A stretch of 64,000 nt of DNA from Allobosea sp. AAP35 (GTDB taxonomy: Bacteria > Pseudomonadota > Alphaproteobacteria > Rhizobiales > Beijerinckiaceae), in contig NZ_LJHQ01000003.1 of assembly GCF_001295925.1 (NCBI RefSeq), positions 62,001 through 126,000 of the forward strand. The letters are read 5' to 3'. Below, one piece after another: positions 1-7,991 of the stretch. The translations under genes were made by a program, and so were the position numbers. The notes beneath the pieces are model-generated. The model saw only the letters and a program-made list of their open reading frames with translations. It searched no databases and was not told the DNA's origin. How positions within the stretch are numbered: position 1 is the first letter of the stretch; each line of letters begins with the position of its first letter.

Positions 1-1
1 G

Positions 2-97
2 ATCGATTACGACTTCGCCAAATACGGCTCGTCGGTCGAGCGCACCCGCCTGCTGAAGAAGTGGGACGCCGAGGTCAAGACCGCGCCGAAGAACTGA
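2..97 (+). CDS. ABC transporter substrate-binding protein, C-terminal fragment
   Basis: Only the last 31 codons are in the window, in frame to a TGA at 95-97. The tail reads YDFAKYGSSVERTRLLKKWD and is rich in charged residues, as at the end of periplasmic iron(III)/polyamine-type binding proteins (FbpA/AfuA class). The gene lies 32 bp ahead of a fused permease and an ATPase of the same importer class, so it is very probably their periplasmic receptor. The ligand cannot be judged from this fragment. Confidence 0.6.
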   Translation: MDYDFAKYGSSVERTRLLKKWDAEVKTAPKN

Positions 98-129
98 ACC
101 TACGGCTTGAGAGGGGCGGCCGCGCGACC

Positions 130-2253
130 ATGAAGCTCGACCGCTTCTCGCTGTTCTGGAGCATGGCGGGGTTGCTCGGCCTCGCCCTGCTGCCGGCGCT
201 CAACGGCGATGCCCGCTCGGGGCTGGCGCTCGCTGCCTCCGGGCATGGCGTGGTGTTGGTTACGCTCGCGGTGCTGGTGATTGCAGCCGTTCCGCCGTCC
301 AGGCGCGCCATCTCGTGGGTGGAACTCGGGCTGGCTGCTCTCGCGCTGCTTTTGATCGGGGTCGCCGGCTTCCGGCCGCTTGCGCTCTCGGGCCTTGGCC
401 TGCTGCCCTCGCCGGCGCCCCTCAATCTCGGCGCCGGCCTCGCCATTGCCGCCGTCGCGCTGGTGGCTCTCGCGGCGGGAGCCTCGGCGCGGCTCGGAGC
501 CTTCCGCAACGACCGCTTCGTTGCCACCTGCGTCGCCGTGATCGGCGCGCTCGTCATCCTGTTCGTGTTCTGGCCGGTCTCGCGGATGCTGGTCGAGGCC
601 TTCGCCGGCCCATCCGGTTTCGTTTCGGCGGGGGAGTTGCTCGATCGGCTCAGCGCACCCGACATCTGGAGCCTGGGATGCCTCGGCGGCGGACAGGCCT
701 GCGGCGTCGCGGTGAACTCGCTCGGGCTCGGCCTGCTCGTTGCCGGTCTATCGACTGTCTTCGGCCTCGCCTTCGCGCTCTTGGCGACGCGAACGAATGT
801 GCGGATGCCGAAGCTTTTCGACGCGCTGGCGATCCTGCCGATCATCACCCCGCCCTTCGTCGTCGGGCTGGCGCTGATCGTGCTGTTCGGGCGCACCGGC
901 ATCGTCACGGCGACGCTGAGCGACTGGTTCGGGCTGCCGCGCACGCGCTGGATTTATGGCCTGCCCGGCGTGACGATCGCGCAGGTGCTGAGCCAGGCAC
1001 CCTTATCCTTCATCATCCTGTCGGGCGCGCTGAAGGCGCTCAGTCCGACGCTGGAAGAGGCCGCGCAGACGCTGCGCGCCTCGCGCCTGCGCATCTTCAT
1101 GACCGTGACTCTGCCCCTGCTGGCGCCGGCGCTGCTCAACACCTTCCTGCTCGCCTTCGTCGAGAGCCTGTCGGATTTCGGCAATCCGCTGGTGCTGGGC
1201 GGCTCCTTCGAGGTGTTGTCGACCAAGATCTTCTTCGCCATCGCCGGTGCCCAGCACGAGCCGGCCCGCGCCGCGATCCTGGCGCTCATCCTGCTCGCCT
1301 TTACGCTGGCGGCCTTCGCGCTGCAGATGCGCCTGTTGGCAGGGACCTCCTTCGTCACCGTCTCGGGCAAGGGCGATTCCGGCCTGCCTTCGCCCCTGCC
1401 CGCCGCGATGCCGGCCGGCCTCTGGCTGATCGCGGCGCCCTGGATCGCACTGACGATCGCCGTCTACGGCGTCGTCCTGATCGGCGGCTTCGTCGTCGAT
1501 ATCGGCCGCTTCGACCTGACGCCGACGCTGGCGCATTTCGCGACCGGTTTTGCCGTCGGGACCGGAGACGCAGGGTTGGTCTGGCTCGGCTCGGCCTGGA
1601 ATTCGTTTTGGGTCACCGTCTGGGTCGCCGGCATCTCGGCACCCCTGACGGCGATGGTGGGGCTGTTGACGGCCTATGTGCTGGCGCGCCAGGAGTTCCG
1701 GGGCCGTCGCGCCTTCGAATTCATGACGCTGCTGTCCTTCGCGATCCCCGGCACGGTGATCGGCATCTCCTACATCCTCGCCTTCAACGTCGCCCCGGTC
1801 GAGATCACCGGCACGCTCGCGATCCTCATCGCCTGCTTCGTCTTCCGTAACATGCCGGTGGGCGTGCGCGCCGGCATGGCGGCTTTAAGCCAGATCGACA
1901 AATCGCTCGACGAGGCCTCGGCCACGCTGCGCGCCAGCACGGCCCGCACGCTCGTCCTGGTCATCCTGCCGCTGATCAAGCCCGCGATCGTGGCGACGCT
2001 GATCTACAGCTTCATCCAAGCGATGACGGCGGTCTCGGCCGTCATCTTCCTGGTGACGGCGCGCTACAACCTCGCGACGGCTTACGTCGTCGGGCGCGTC
2101 GAGGCCGGCGAGTATTCCCTCGCCATCGCCTATTGCGCCTTGATGATCGCCTTCATGCTGATGGTGATCTGGGCGGTGCGACTCGTCGTCGGCGAGCAGA
2201 ATCTCGGCCGGCGCCTCGGCGAGCCGCAGGCGGTATCAGGAGGTCCGGCATGA
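130..2253 (+). CDS. Fe(III)-type ABC transporter permease, fused two-domain (FbpB-like)
   Basis: A 707-residue inner-membrane permease with about twelve hydrophobic helices in two homologous halves, each with a BPD_transp_1 EAA loop (EEAAQTLRASRLR near residue 330 and DEASATLRASTAR near 600). This internal duplication is typical of FbpB/AfuB and related importers for ferric iron, thiamine or phosphonates. The ATG at 130 is chosen because the protein then starts MKLDRFSLFW, just ahead of the first helix; the reading frame extends to 61 but would overlap the upstream gene. It ends in a 4-bp ATGA overlap with the ATPase. Iron is the commonest substrate of this architecture, but the ligand is not proven. 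Confidence 0.85.
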   Translation: MKLDRFSLFWSMAGLLGLALLPALNGDARSGLALAASGHGVVLVTLAVLVIAAVPPSRRAISWVELGLAALALLLIGVAGFRPLALSGLGLLPSPAPLNLGAGLAIAAVALVALAAGASARLGAFRNDRFVATCVAVIGALVILFVFWPVSRMLVEAFAGPSGFVSAGELLDRLSAPDIWSLGCLGGGQACGVAVNSLGLGLLVAGLSTVFGLAFALLATRTNVRMPKLFDALAILPIITPPFVVGLALIVLFGRTGIVTATLSDWFGLPRTRWIYGLPGVTIAQVLSQAPLSFIILSGALKALSPTLEEAAQTLRASRLRIFMTVTLPLLAPALLNTFLLAFVESLSDFGNPLVLGGSFEVLSTKIFFAIAGAQHEPARAAILALILLAFTLAAFALQMRLLAGTSFVTVSGKGDSGLPSPLPAAMPAGLWLIAAPWIALTIAVYGVVLIGGFVVDIGRFDLTPTLAHFATGFAVGTGDAGLVWLGSAWNSFWVTVWVAGISAPLTAMVGLLTAYVLARQEFRGRRAFEFMTLLSFAIPGTVIGISYILAFNVAPVEITGTLAILIACFVFRNMPVGVRAGMAALSQIDKSLDEASATLRASTARTLVLVILPLIKPAIVATLIYSFIQAMTAVSAVIFLVTARYNLATAYVVGRVEAGEYSLAIAYCALMIAFMLMVIWAVRLVVGEQNLGRRLGEPQAVSGGPA

Positions 2254-3302
2254 GCGGCGGCGCACTCGAATTCGCGGGCGTCAGCCGCCGCTACGGTCCG
2301 GTCACCGCCGTCGACGACATCAGCTTCAGCGTCGAAGCCGGCACGCTGACCACGATTCTCGGCCCGTCGGGCTGCGGCAAGACCACGACGCTGCGCATGA
2401 TCGCCGGGCTCGAACTGCCGAGCGCCGGCCGCATCCTGATCGGCGGCGAGGATGTGACGCGGCTCTCAGCCGCCGAACGCGACGTCAGCATGGTGTTCCA
2501 GTCCTACGCGCTGTTTCCGCATATGAGCGTGCTGCGCAACGTCGCCTATGGCCTGCTCGCCTCGGGCAAAGCGCGGGGCGAGGCGGACCGGCTGGCGCGT
2601 GCCAAGCTCGAGCTGGTCGGCCTGTCGGGCCTGGAGGAGCGGCTTCCTTCGGCGCTCTCGGGCGGCCAGCAGCAGCGCGTCGCGGTGGCGCGCGCGCTCG
2701 TGCTGGAGCCGACCATCCTGCTGTTCGACGAGCCCCTCTCCAATCTCGACGCCCGCCTCAGGCGCAAGGTCCGCGACGACATCCGCGCGCTGCAGCAAGA
2801 TCTGGCCCTGACCGTGGTCTATGTGACCCATGACCAGAGCGAGGCTCTGGCCGTGTCGGACACGGTGATCGTGATGAACCGGGGTAGAATCGCGCAGATG
2901 GGGCCGCCGCGTGCGATCTACGAGCAGCCTGCGGACGCCTTCGTGGCCGATTTCATGGGCGAGGCCAATCTGTTCGAGGGCGAGCTGTCGCGCGGCGAGG
3001 CCGGCTGGACGTTCAGCCGCAATGGCGCGACGATCGCGCTCGGCGAGCGCGAGGGGTTGACCGAGCGCCCGGCGACGCTCGCCATCCGCCCCTACGCCGT
3101 CGAAATGGGAACGGACGGCGGATATGGCCTGGCGGGCAAGGTCACGCGTGCCACCTATGTCGGCGACTGGCGCGAATTCGAGATCGAAACCGTTTGGGGC
3201 CCGATCAACGCGATGTCGGCGACCGACGTCTTCGCCGCCGGCGACGCGGTCTCCCTCTCGTTTCGCGACGACCGGATCATGATCCTCGCGCATCTTCCAT
3301 AG
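2250..3302 (+). CDS. ABC transporter ATP-binding protein (FbpC/PotA-like)
   Basis: A 350-residue ATPase that energises the importer encoded just upstream. Visible motifs are Walker A GPSGCGKTT near residue 40, Q-loop VFQSYALFPH, signature LSGGQQQR, Walker B ILLFDEPLSNLD and the H-loop VTHDQSEA. A C-terminal TOBE-like region (about 235-350) is typical of the CUT1/MOI family. The start is the ATG overlapping the permease stop (ATGA), with an AGGAGG-like Shine-Dalgarno at 2238-2244. The N-terminal 39 codons of the longer open frame lie inside the permease gene and are discarded. Family assignment is secure; the substrate is inferred only by operon class. Confidence 0.88.
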   Translation: MSGGALEFAGVSRRYGPVTAVDDISFSVEAGTLTTILGPSGCGKTTTLRMIAGLELPSAGRILIGGEDVTRLSAAERDVSMVFQSYALFPHMSVLRNVAYGLLASGKARGEADRLARAKLELVGLSGLEERLPSALSGGQQQRVAVARALVLEPTILLFDEPLSNLDARLRRKVRDDIRALQQDLALTVVYVTHDQSEALAVSDTVIVMNRGRIAQMGPPRAIYEQPADAFVADFMGEANLFEGELSRGEAGWTFSRNGATIALGEREGLTERPATLAIRPYAVEMGTDGGYGLAGKVTRATYVGDWREFEIETVWGPINAMSATDVFAAGDAVSLSFRDDRIMILAHLP

Positions 3303-3405
3303 ATCGGCCGCCGTTCAGGCAGTGCTTGGACGACCGAAAGGCCTCAATGCGGTCTGGCGGATGAAGCCGCGTCGCGGACGGTTAGTTTAAGGCTGCGACT
3401 GGCCC

Positions 3406-3810
3406 TTAGTAGAGCCGCAGGCCGTCCATCGTCGAGACATGCGCCGAAATCACCTTCCAGCCGAGATCGGGGAAGCGCACCCAGCTCTGGCTCTGGCGGC
3501 CGACGAGATCGCGCCCGCGCACCTTGAACTCCAGGTTCACGGTGGCGATGTCGCGGCCCAGCGTCAGGATCTCCAGCCTGATCCGCTTCTCCTTGATGCC
3601 CGGGCCCGGCGGGCGGGCGACGCGATGGGCGTGGATTTCGGAAAAGCCATAGCCGTTCTCGTGCAGCGCATAGCGGATCGTGTGCGGGCTGTTCCAGAAG
3701 GTCGCATCGAGCACGTCGACATTCTTGTCGATCAGTGCCTGTTCATAGGCTTCGAACAGGGCCGACACCTCGGCGACGACCTCGGGCAAATTGGGGGTGA
3801 AATCGCTCAC
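3406..3810 (-). CDS. AtzH/HpxZ-like protein (DUF3225, NTF2-like fold)
   Basis: A 134-residue cytoplasmic protein with the DUF3225 hallmarks: an early VVAEVSALFEAYEQAL helix, FWNSPHTIRYA, and a C-terminal QSQSWVRFPDLGWKVISAHVS. Relatives are HpxZ of oxalurate catabolism and AtzH of the cyanuric acid pathway, a decarboxylating amidohydrolase. The GTG start at 3810 overlaps the TGA of the upstream amidase, so the two are translationally coupled, as is usual for this pair. I infer a role in breakdown of a urea- or ureide-type compound; the substrate is not visible in the sequence. Confidence 0.82.
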   Translation of the reverse strand: MSDFTPNLPEVVAEVSALFEAYEQALIDKNVDVLDATFWNSPHTIRYALHENGYGFSEIHAHRVARPPGPGIKEKRIRLEILTLGRDIATVNLEFKVRGRDLVGRQSQSWVRFPDLGWKVISAHVSTMDGLRLY

Positions 3811-4985
3811 GCGGCGTTCTCCATGGCTTGTGCGACGGCGATCAGCGCGGCATCCGTGCCGCGTCCGCCGATGATCGAGAGCCCGACGGTCGCGCCGTTC
3901 ACGGTCGCGCCGGGCAGGCTGACCTGCGGCGAGCCGGTCAACCCGCCCTGCGCGCACAGGCAGGTGATCCGGTCCTTCATCGGCTGCAGGACCGGCTGCG
4001 ACAGACCGCGCAGCGGGGCGGGGAAGGGCGTCGTCGGCAGGCACAGGATCGTGCCCGGGGGCAGCAGATGGCGCAGCCGGGCGCGGGCCTCCTGGCGCAT
4101 GAGTTCGGCCCAGTGGCGGTCCGCCTCGGGCATCCGCGCACCGTGCAGCAGGCCCGCCGCGACGCTGAAGGCCATGCGCGGATTGGTCTCCTCAACCCAG
4201 CGGCGGAAGGTGGTCCAGGCCTCGACCGGCTGCAGCGTCCGCTGCGCCCGGGCCCAGACCGAAAGCCCCTGCGGCGCCATGATCTCCTCGCGCACCTCGC
4301 CGACGATCCGGCTCAGGCGTGCGACGAGGGGCTGGAGCGCCTCGGCGACCTCGGGATCGGCGAAGCCGAAGGCATCCGTCGCAACCAGAAGCCGTGTCGG
4401 CAGCGCGCCCGGCGCCTCGCCCAGCAGCACGCTCGACACCCTCGCGAAGGTCTCCGCATCGCGCGCGAACCACCCCGTGGTGTCGGAACTCGGCGCCTGC
4501 GGCAGCATGCCGGTGACATCGACGCGCCCATGCGTCGGGCGGATGCCGTAGAGCCCGCAGAAACTCGCCGGCACACGCACCGAGCCGCCGGTATCGGTGC
4601 CCAGCGCGGTGTCGCACAGCCCCGCCGCGACAGCCGCCGCCGAGCCTGAGGACGAGCCGCCCGGCACGCGATCGGGCGCGGCCGTGTTGATCGGCGTGCC
4701 ATCGAAAGCGTTTTCGCCGAGGATGCCGAGCGAGACTTCGTCGGTGATGGTCTTGCCGACGAGATCGGCCCCCGCATCGAGCAGGGTCTGCACCGCCCAG
4801 CCATGGCGCTCGGGAATGGGATTGAACGTCGCCCAGTCGTGATTGCCGCCGCCGGTGGGCAGGCCCGCGACGTCGAACAGGTCCTTGGCGGCGAAGCTCA
4901 GCCCCGCGAGCGGCCCGCCGGCGCGACCCGGTATGTGAACCCGCGCGCCCGGCACGAAGGCGTTGACGACATCATCCATGGTCAT
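3807..4985 (-). CDS. AtzE-family amidohydrolase (amidase signature)
   Basis: A 392-residue amidase-signature hydrolase. The Ser-cisSer-Lys triad is present: Lys34 in SFAAKDLFDVAG, the serine-rich loop GGSSSGSAAAV at about 109-119, and Ser135 in TDTGGSVRVPA. Overall it resembles AtzE (1-carboxybiuret hydrolase) and HpxY rather than GatA. ATG at 4985 is annotated; ATG at 4979 is also plausible because GGGA sits six bases before it. AtzE works with a small GatC-like subunit, AtzG; none is found directly upstream, where there is only a tandem repeat and the terminator of the next gene. It is coupled to the AtzH-like gene by a 4-bp overlap. Confidence 0.83.
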   Translation of the reverse strand: MTMDDVVNAFVPGARVHIPGRAGGPLAGLSFAAKDLFDVAGLPTGGGNHDWATFNPIPERHGWAVQTLLDAGADLVGKTITDEVSLGILGENAFDGTPINTAAPDRVPGGSSSGSAAAVAAGLCDTALGTDTGGSVRVPASFCGLYGIRPTHGRVDVTGMLPQAPSSDTTGWFARDAETFARVSSVLLGEAPGALPTRLLVATDAFGFADPEVAEALQPLVARLSRIVGEVREEIMAPQGLSVWARAQRTLQPVEAWTTFRRWVEETNPRMAFSVAAGLLHGARMPEADRHWAELMRQEARARLRHLLPPGTILCLPTTPFPAPLRGLSQPVLQPMKDRITCLCAQGGLTGSPQVSLPGATVNGATVGLSIIGGRGTDAALIAVAQAMENAA

Positions 4986-5095
4986 TCCCGAAACCTGTTC
5001 ACGGCCACCCGCTTTGAGCAGCTTGCCCCGCAAGCAGGATGCCAGCCACGGCGGCGCCTGTCGCCATGCACCCCGGCGCCGGGCCCCTGCAGCGG

Positions 5096-5147
5096 GCGCA
5101 AGACAAAGGCTCAAGACAAAGGCTCAAGACAAACGCGCAAGACAAAA
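5096..5147. repeat. four tandem 13-bp repeats
   Basis: Four head-to-tail 13-bp units (5096-5108, 5109-5121, 5122-5134, 5135-5147) of the form G-C-(T/G)-CAAGACAAA-N. They lie upstream of the amidase start and directly abut the hairpin terminator of the L,D-transpeptidase gene, whose A-tract forms the end of the last unit. There is no spacer structure, so this is a simple tandem repeat and not a CRISPR. Confidence 0.85.
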
Positions 5148-5171
5148 AAGGGCCGCCCCGAAGGACGGCCC
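5144..5171 (-). terminator. rho-independent terminator of the L,D-transpeptidase gene
   Basis: Read on the minus strand, a 9-bp stem GGGCCGTCC/GGGCGGCCC (one T-G pair) closes a TTCG tetraloop and is followed by six T residues. It lies 28 bp past the stop codon of the transpeptidase gene, in the right orientation. Confidence 0.9.
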
Positions 5172-5198
5172 TGATCTGTTGGCGCAGTCGAGGGTGGC

Positions 5199-5777
5199 TC
5201 AGCGGGCGACGACGACCCGGGTGCCGACCTTCACGCGCTCATAGAGGTCCATGACGTCTTCGTTGAGCATGCGGATGCAGCCCGACGAGACGGCCTGGCC
5301 GATCGTCTCCGGCTCGTTGGAGCCGTGGATGCGGTAGAGCGTCGAGCCGAGATAGAGCGCGCGGGCACCCATCGGGTTTTCCGGGCCGCCAGGCATGAAG
5401 CGCGGCAGGTCCGGCCGGCGCTTCAGCATCTGGGCGGGCGGGGTCCAGGTCGGCCATTCCTGCTTGCGGGTGATCGTCTGCGAGCCGGCCCAGTCGAAGC
5501 CCGGGCGGCCGACGCCGACGCCGTATCGCATCGCCTTGCCGTCGGGCATGACGAGATACAGGCGGCGCTCGCTGGTGTTGATCACGATCGTTCCCGGACG
5601 CTGTTTGCCGTCATAGGAGACGATTTCGCGCGGGATCGCGGTGGCCTGCGCCTTCGCCGGATCCTCATAGGTGAACAGCGGCTGGCGGGTCAGCGGGTCG
5701 ATCTCGGCGCGGGCGGATGTCGCGACGGCAAGCAGGCCAAGCCCACTCAGCAGGGCCATACGGAAAATGCGGTTCAT
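5199..5777 (-). CDS. L,D-transpeptidase (YkuD/ErfK family)
   Basis: A 192-residue exported protein. A signal peptide is visible (positive start MNRIFRM, hydrophobic core, cleavage near SARA at 21-24). The YkuD catalytic block has His151 in RIHGSNEPETIG and the nucleophile Cys167 in SSGCIRM, so the active site is intact. Such enzymes make 3-3 cross-links in periplasmic peptidoglycan or anchor proteins to it. The gene is monocistronic: its own terminator follows, and the next gene upstream is on the other strand. No added LysM or peptidoglycan-binding domain is present. Confidence 0.92.
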   Translation of the reverse strand: MNRIFRMALLSGLGLLAVATSARAEIDPLTRQPLFTYEDPAKAQATAIPREIVSYDGKQRPGTIVINTSERRLYLVMPDGKAMRYGVGVGRPGFDWAGSQTITRKQEWPTWTPPAQMLKRRPDLPRFMPGGPENPMGARALYLGSTLYRIHGSNEPETIGQAVSSGCIRMLNEDVMDLYERVKVGTRVVVAR

Positions 5778-6082
5778 CGGGACCTCGGGCGGCGGCGAAA
5801 AGGGGGCGCGGAACAGAAAGCTGACGTTAAAAGGTCAACATCTCCTCAATTTCCTGTCAGAGGATCGCCACAGGCGCAATCGAGCGGTCATCACATCGGT
5901 GCGAGCAGGCGGGCTTTGCGAGGCGTCGTTGCGCGCCGGCCACATCGGCTGCGAAGGTCTTTGCCGCGATGCGATGCGCGGCGTGCGTATGCGTCCTCTC
6001 CCGTGGACGGGGGATGGCTCTTCCTCGTGGGCGTGTATGCTCGCCTGTGCTTACCATTCCGCGCCCAGACGAGGTTGAAGAC
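5778..6082. other. intergenic region between divergent genes
   Basis: About 305 bp between the L,D-transpeptidase (leftward) and the ornithine cyclodeaminase gene (rightward), which must hold both promoters. A less GC-rich patch at about 5821-5862 could hold the leftward promoter, but no convincing -35/-10 pair, operator or small gene was seen. Confidence 0.5.
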
Positions 6083-7093
6083 GTGCCGCATCCCCCTCTG
6101 CACATCGATTTCCTGAACGCGCTCGATGTCGAGGCGCTGAAGCTGACCGATGCGGAAATCATCGCCGCCGTCGAGGCCGGTCTTGCCGCCCAGGGTCAAA
6201 AGGCGACCGAGATCGAGCCGCGCGTGCATCTGATGCCGAAGGCCGGTGCCAACGGCCATTTCAACGTGCTGCGCGGCGCCTTTCGCGATCCCATCAACCG
6301 GGCCGGCGTCAAGGTGATCGGAGACTTCGTCGACAACTACAAACTCGGCCTGCCCTCCGAAATGGGCCTGCTGCTGCTGATGGATCCGATGACCGGCGTG
6401 CCGACCGCGATCGTCGACGGCAGCCATCTCACCGATATGCGCACCGGCGCGATCACCGCGATCGGCGCGAAATATCTCGCCCGCAAGGGCTCAAAAGTGC
6501 TCGGCCATATCGGCGCGCGCGGCACCGCCTATTGGAATGTCCGCCTGCTCCATTCCCTGTTCGATTTCGACGAGATCCGCGTCCATTCGCGAAGGCCGGA
6601 AAGCCGCGACGCCTTCGGGGCGCGGCTTTCGGCTGATCTCGGCAAGCGCGTCGTCGTGACGGAAGATTGGCAGAGCTGCGTCGAAGGGGCCGACATTGTC
6701 GTCGAGGCGTCACGGTTGAACGCGCCCGAGCCGATGCTGAAGACCTGCTGGATTAAGCCGGGCGCCTTCGTGGTGCCTTACGGCACGATGAGCGCGGTTG
6801 AGCTTTCGCTCACCGACATCATGAGCAAGCTCGTCGTCGATGATTGGGGACAGTGCAAGGGCGGCCCCTTCGGCAGCCTGCGCGCCCATGTCGAGGCCGG
6901 TAAGCTCTCGGAAGAGACGCTGCATGCCGAGATGGGCGAGATCGTCGCGGGCCTCAAACCCGGTCGCGAGCGCGAGGACGAGACGATCTTGTTCTGGCAT
7001 CGCGGTCTCTCGCTGTCGGATATCGCGCTCGGCCATTTCATGCTGGAGAAAGCCAAGACGATGGGGCTCGGCCAGCGGCTGCGCTACGCGTGA
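6083..7093 (+). CDS. ornithine cyclodeaminase / mu-crystallin family protein
   Basis: A 336-residue NAD-binding protein. Family marks include RVHLMP, the Rossmann segment LGHIGARGTAYWNVRLL (about 145-160), HSRRPESRDAF and VVEASRLNAPEP. Members deaminate ornithine to proline or reduce ketimines, and many are misnamed, so the true substrate is open. The usual GxGxQA glycine motif is altered (GARGTAYW). GTG at 6083 is chosen because GAGG lies eight bases upstream; the open frame continues to 5969. Its stop overlaps the GTG start of the PhnD-like gene, so they are co-expressed. Confidence 0.8.
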   Translation: MPHPPLHIDFLNALDVEALKLTDAEIIAAVEAGLAAQGQKATEIEPRVHLMPKAGANGHFNVLRGAFRDPINRAGVKVIGDFVDNYKLGLPSEMGLLLLMDPMTGVPTAIVDGSHLTDMRTGAITAIGAKYLARKGSKVLGHIGARGTAYWNVRLLHSLFDFDEIRVHSRRPESRDAFGARLSADLGKRVVVTEDWQSCVEGADIVVEASRLNAPEPMLKTCWIKPGAFVVPYGTMSAVELSLTDIMSKLVVDDWGQCKGGPFGSLRAHVEAGKLSEETLHAEMGEIVAGLKPGREREDETILFWHRGLSLSDIALGHFMLEKAKTMGLGQRLRYA

Positions 7094-7893
7094 GGCTCAT
7101 TGCCAACGCCCGAATGTATGCCGTCGATGCGGCGACGGCGGCGAACTGGACGGCGCTCTTCGCCCGGATCGCTGCGATCTCCGGCATCCCGCTCGACGTG
7201 ATCGCCCATGCCGCGCCGGCTCCGCTCGAAGAGCTTTGGCGGCGCGAGGACCTCGGGCTCGCCTTCATCTGCGGCTACCCTTTTGTGCGAGGCGGCTTCC
7301 CCGTGCAGCCGGTCGCAGTTCCCGTCCCGGCCTCCGGCGACGGCCGGCCGCTCTACGCGACGCATCTGGTCGTGCGGGCCGAGAGCAACATCGCCACGCT
7401 GGAGGAGAGCTTCAGCCGCAGACTCGGCTGGACGGTCGCGCATTCGCAATCGGGCTTCAACGCGCTGCGCACCCATCTGCTGCCGCGATGGCAGGCGAGG
7501 GGGCCGCTTTACGCGCAGAGTTTAGGGCCGCTGCTGACGCCACGCCGGGTCATCGAGGCTCTGCTGGCCGACGAAATCGACATCGGCCCGCTCGATTCTT
7601 ACTTTTACGACCTGCTGCTGGAGGCCGAGCCCGCAACTGCAGGAAGATTGCGCATCGTCGCCACGACGGCGCCGCGTCCGATGCCGCTGCTGGTGGCCTC
7701 GCGCGGGATCGACGATACGGTCATCGCGCGGATGCGCGCGGCTCTGCTGACCGCGCATCGGGACGATGACGGACGCGCGATCCTCGCCCGCCTGCGCCTT
7801 TCGGGCTTCGCGGCCGTCGAAGCGGAGACCTATCGCATGCTGATCGAGGAGGCGGCAACCGCCGACCGCGCCGGCTATCTCCAGCCGGGGTGA
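7090..7893 (+). CDS. PhnD-like periplasmic-binding-fold protein without signal peptide
   Basis: A 267-residue protein of the phosphate/phosphonate (PhnD/SsuA) binding fold. It has an AFICGYPFVR segment, a NALRTHLLP segment and a GPLDSYFYDLL segment typical of the ligand cleft. The sequence starts MRLIANARMYAVD with no signal peptide, so the protein is predicted cytoplasmic. It starts with GTG overlapping the stop of the ornithine cyclodeaminase gene. No permease or ATPase for it is adjacent on this strand. It may be an enzyme or sensor using the binding-protein fold, or its start may be misread; no upstream frame adds a leader. Confidence 0.7.
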   Translation: MRLIANARMYAVDAATAANWTALFARIAAISGIPLDVIAHAAPAPLEELWRREDLGLAFICGYPFVRGGFPVQPVAVPVPASGDGRPLYATHLVVRAESNIATLEESFSRRLGWTVAHSQSGFNALRTHLLPRWQARGPLYAQSLGPLLTPRRVIEALLADEIDIGPLDSYFYDLLLEAEPATAGRLRIVATTAPRPMPLLVASRGIDDTVIARMRAALLTAHRDDDGRAILARLRLSGFAAVEAETYRMLIEEAATADRAGYLQPG

Positions 7894-7901
7894 GGCGCAA
7901 C

Positions 7902-7991
7902 GTCACCGTCATTGCGAGCGCAGCGAAGCAATCCAGAAGCCGTCGAGCGCATCGCTATGGATTGCTTCGCTGCGCTCGCAGTGACGGTCAC
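7902..7991. repeat. REP-like inverted repeat, probable bidirectional terminator
   Basis: Two 33-bp arms (7902-7934 and 7959-7991) are near-perfect inverted copies with two mismatches around a 24-bp loop. The core CATTGCGAGCGCAGCGAAGC is a common Rhizobiales intergenic palindrome. It fills the gap between two convergent genes and overlaps the stop codon of the leftward one, so it likely ends transcription from both sides. A solo half copy recurs at 46367-46385. Confidence 0.85.

Noticed and set aside
4986..5114. In-frame extension of the amidase considered as a fused AtzG subunit
   Set aside because: The translation is Arg/Pro/Gly-rich and unlike the GatC-type fold, and it runs into the tandem repeat.
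5096..5147. Short repeats considered as a CRISPR array
   Set aside because: Units are 13 bp, directly contiguous and without spacers; no cas genes are in the window.
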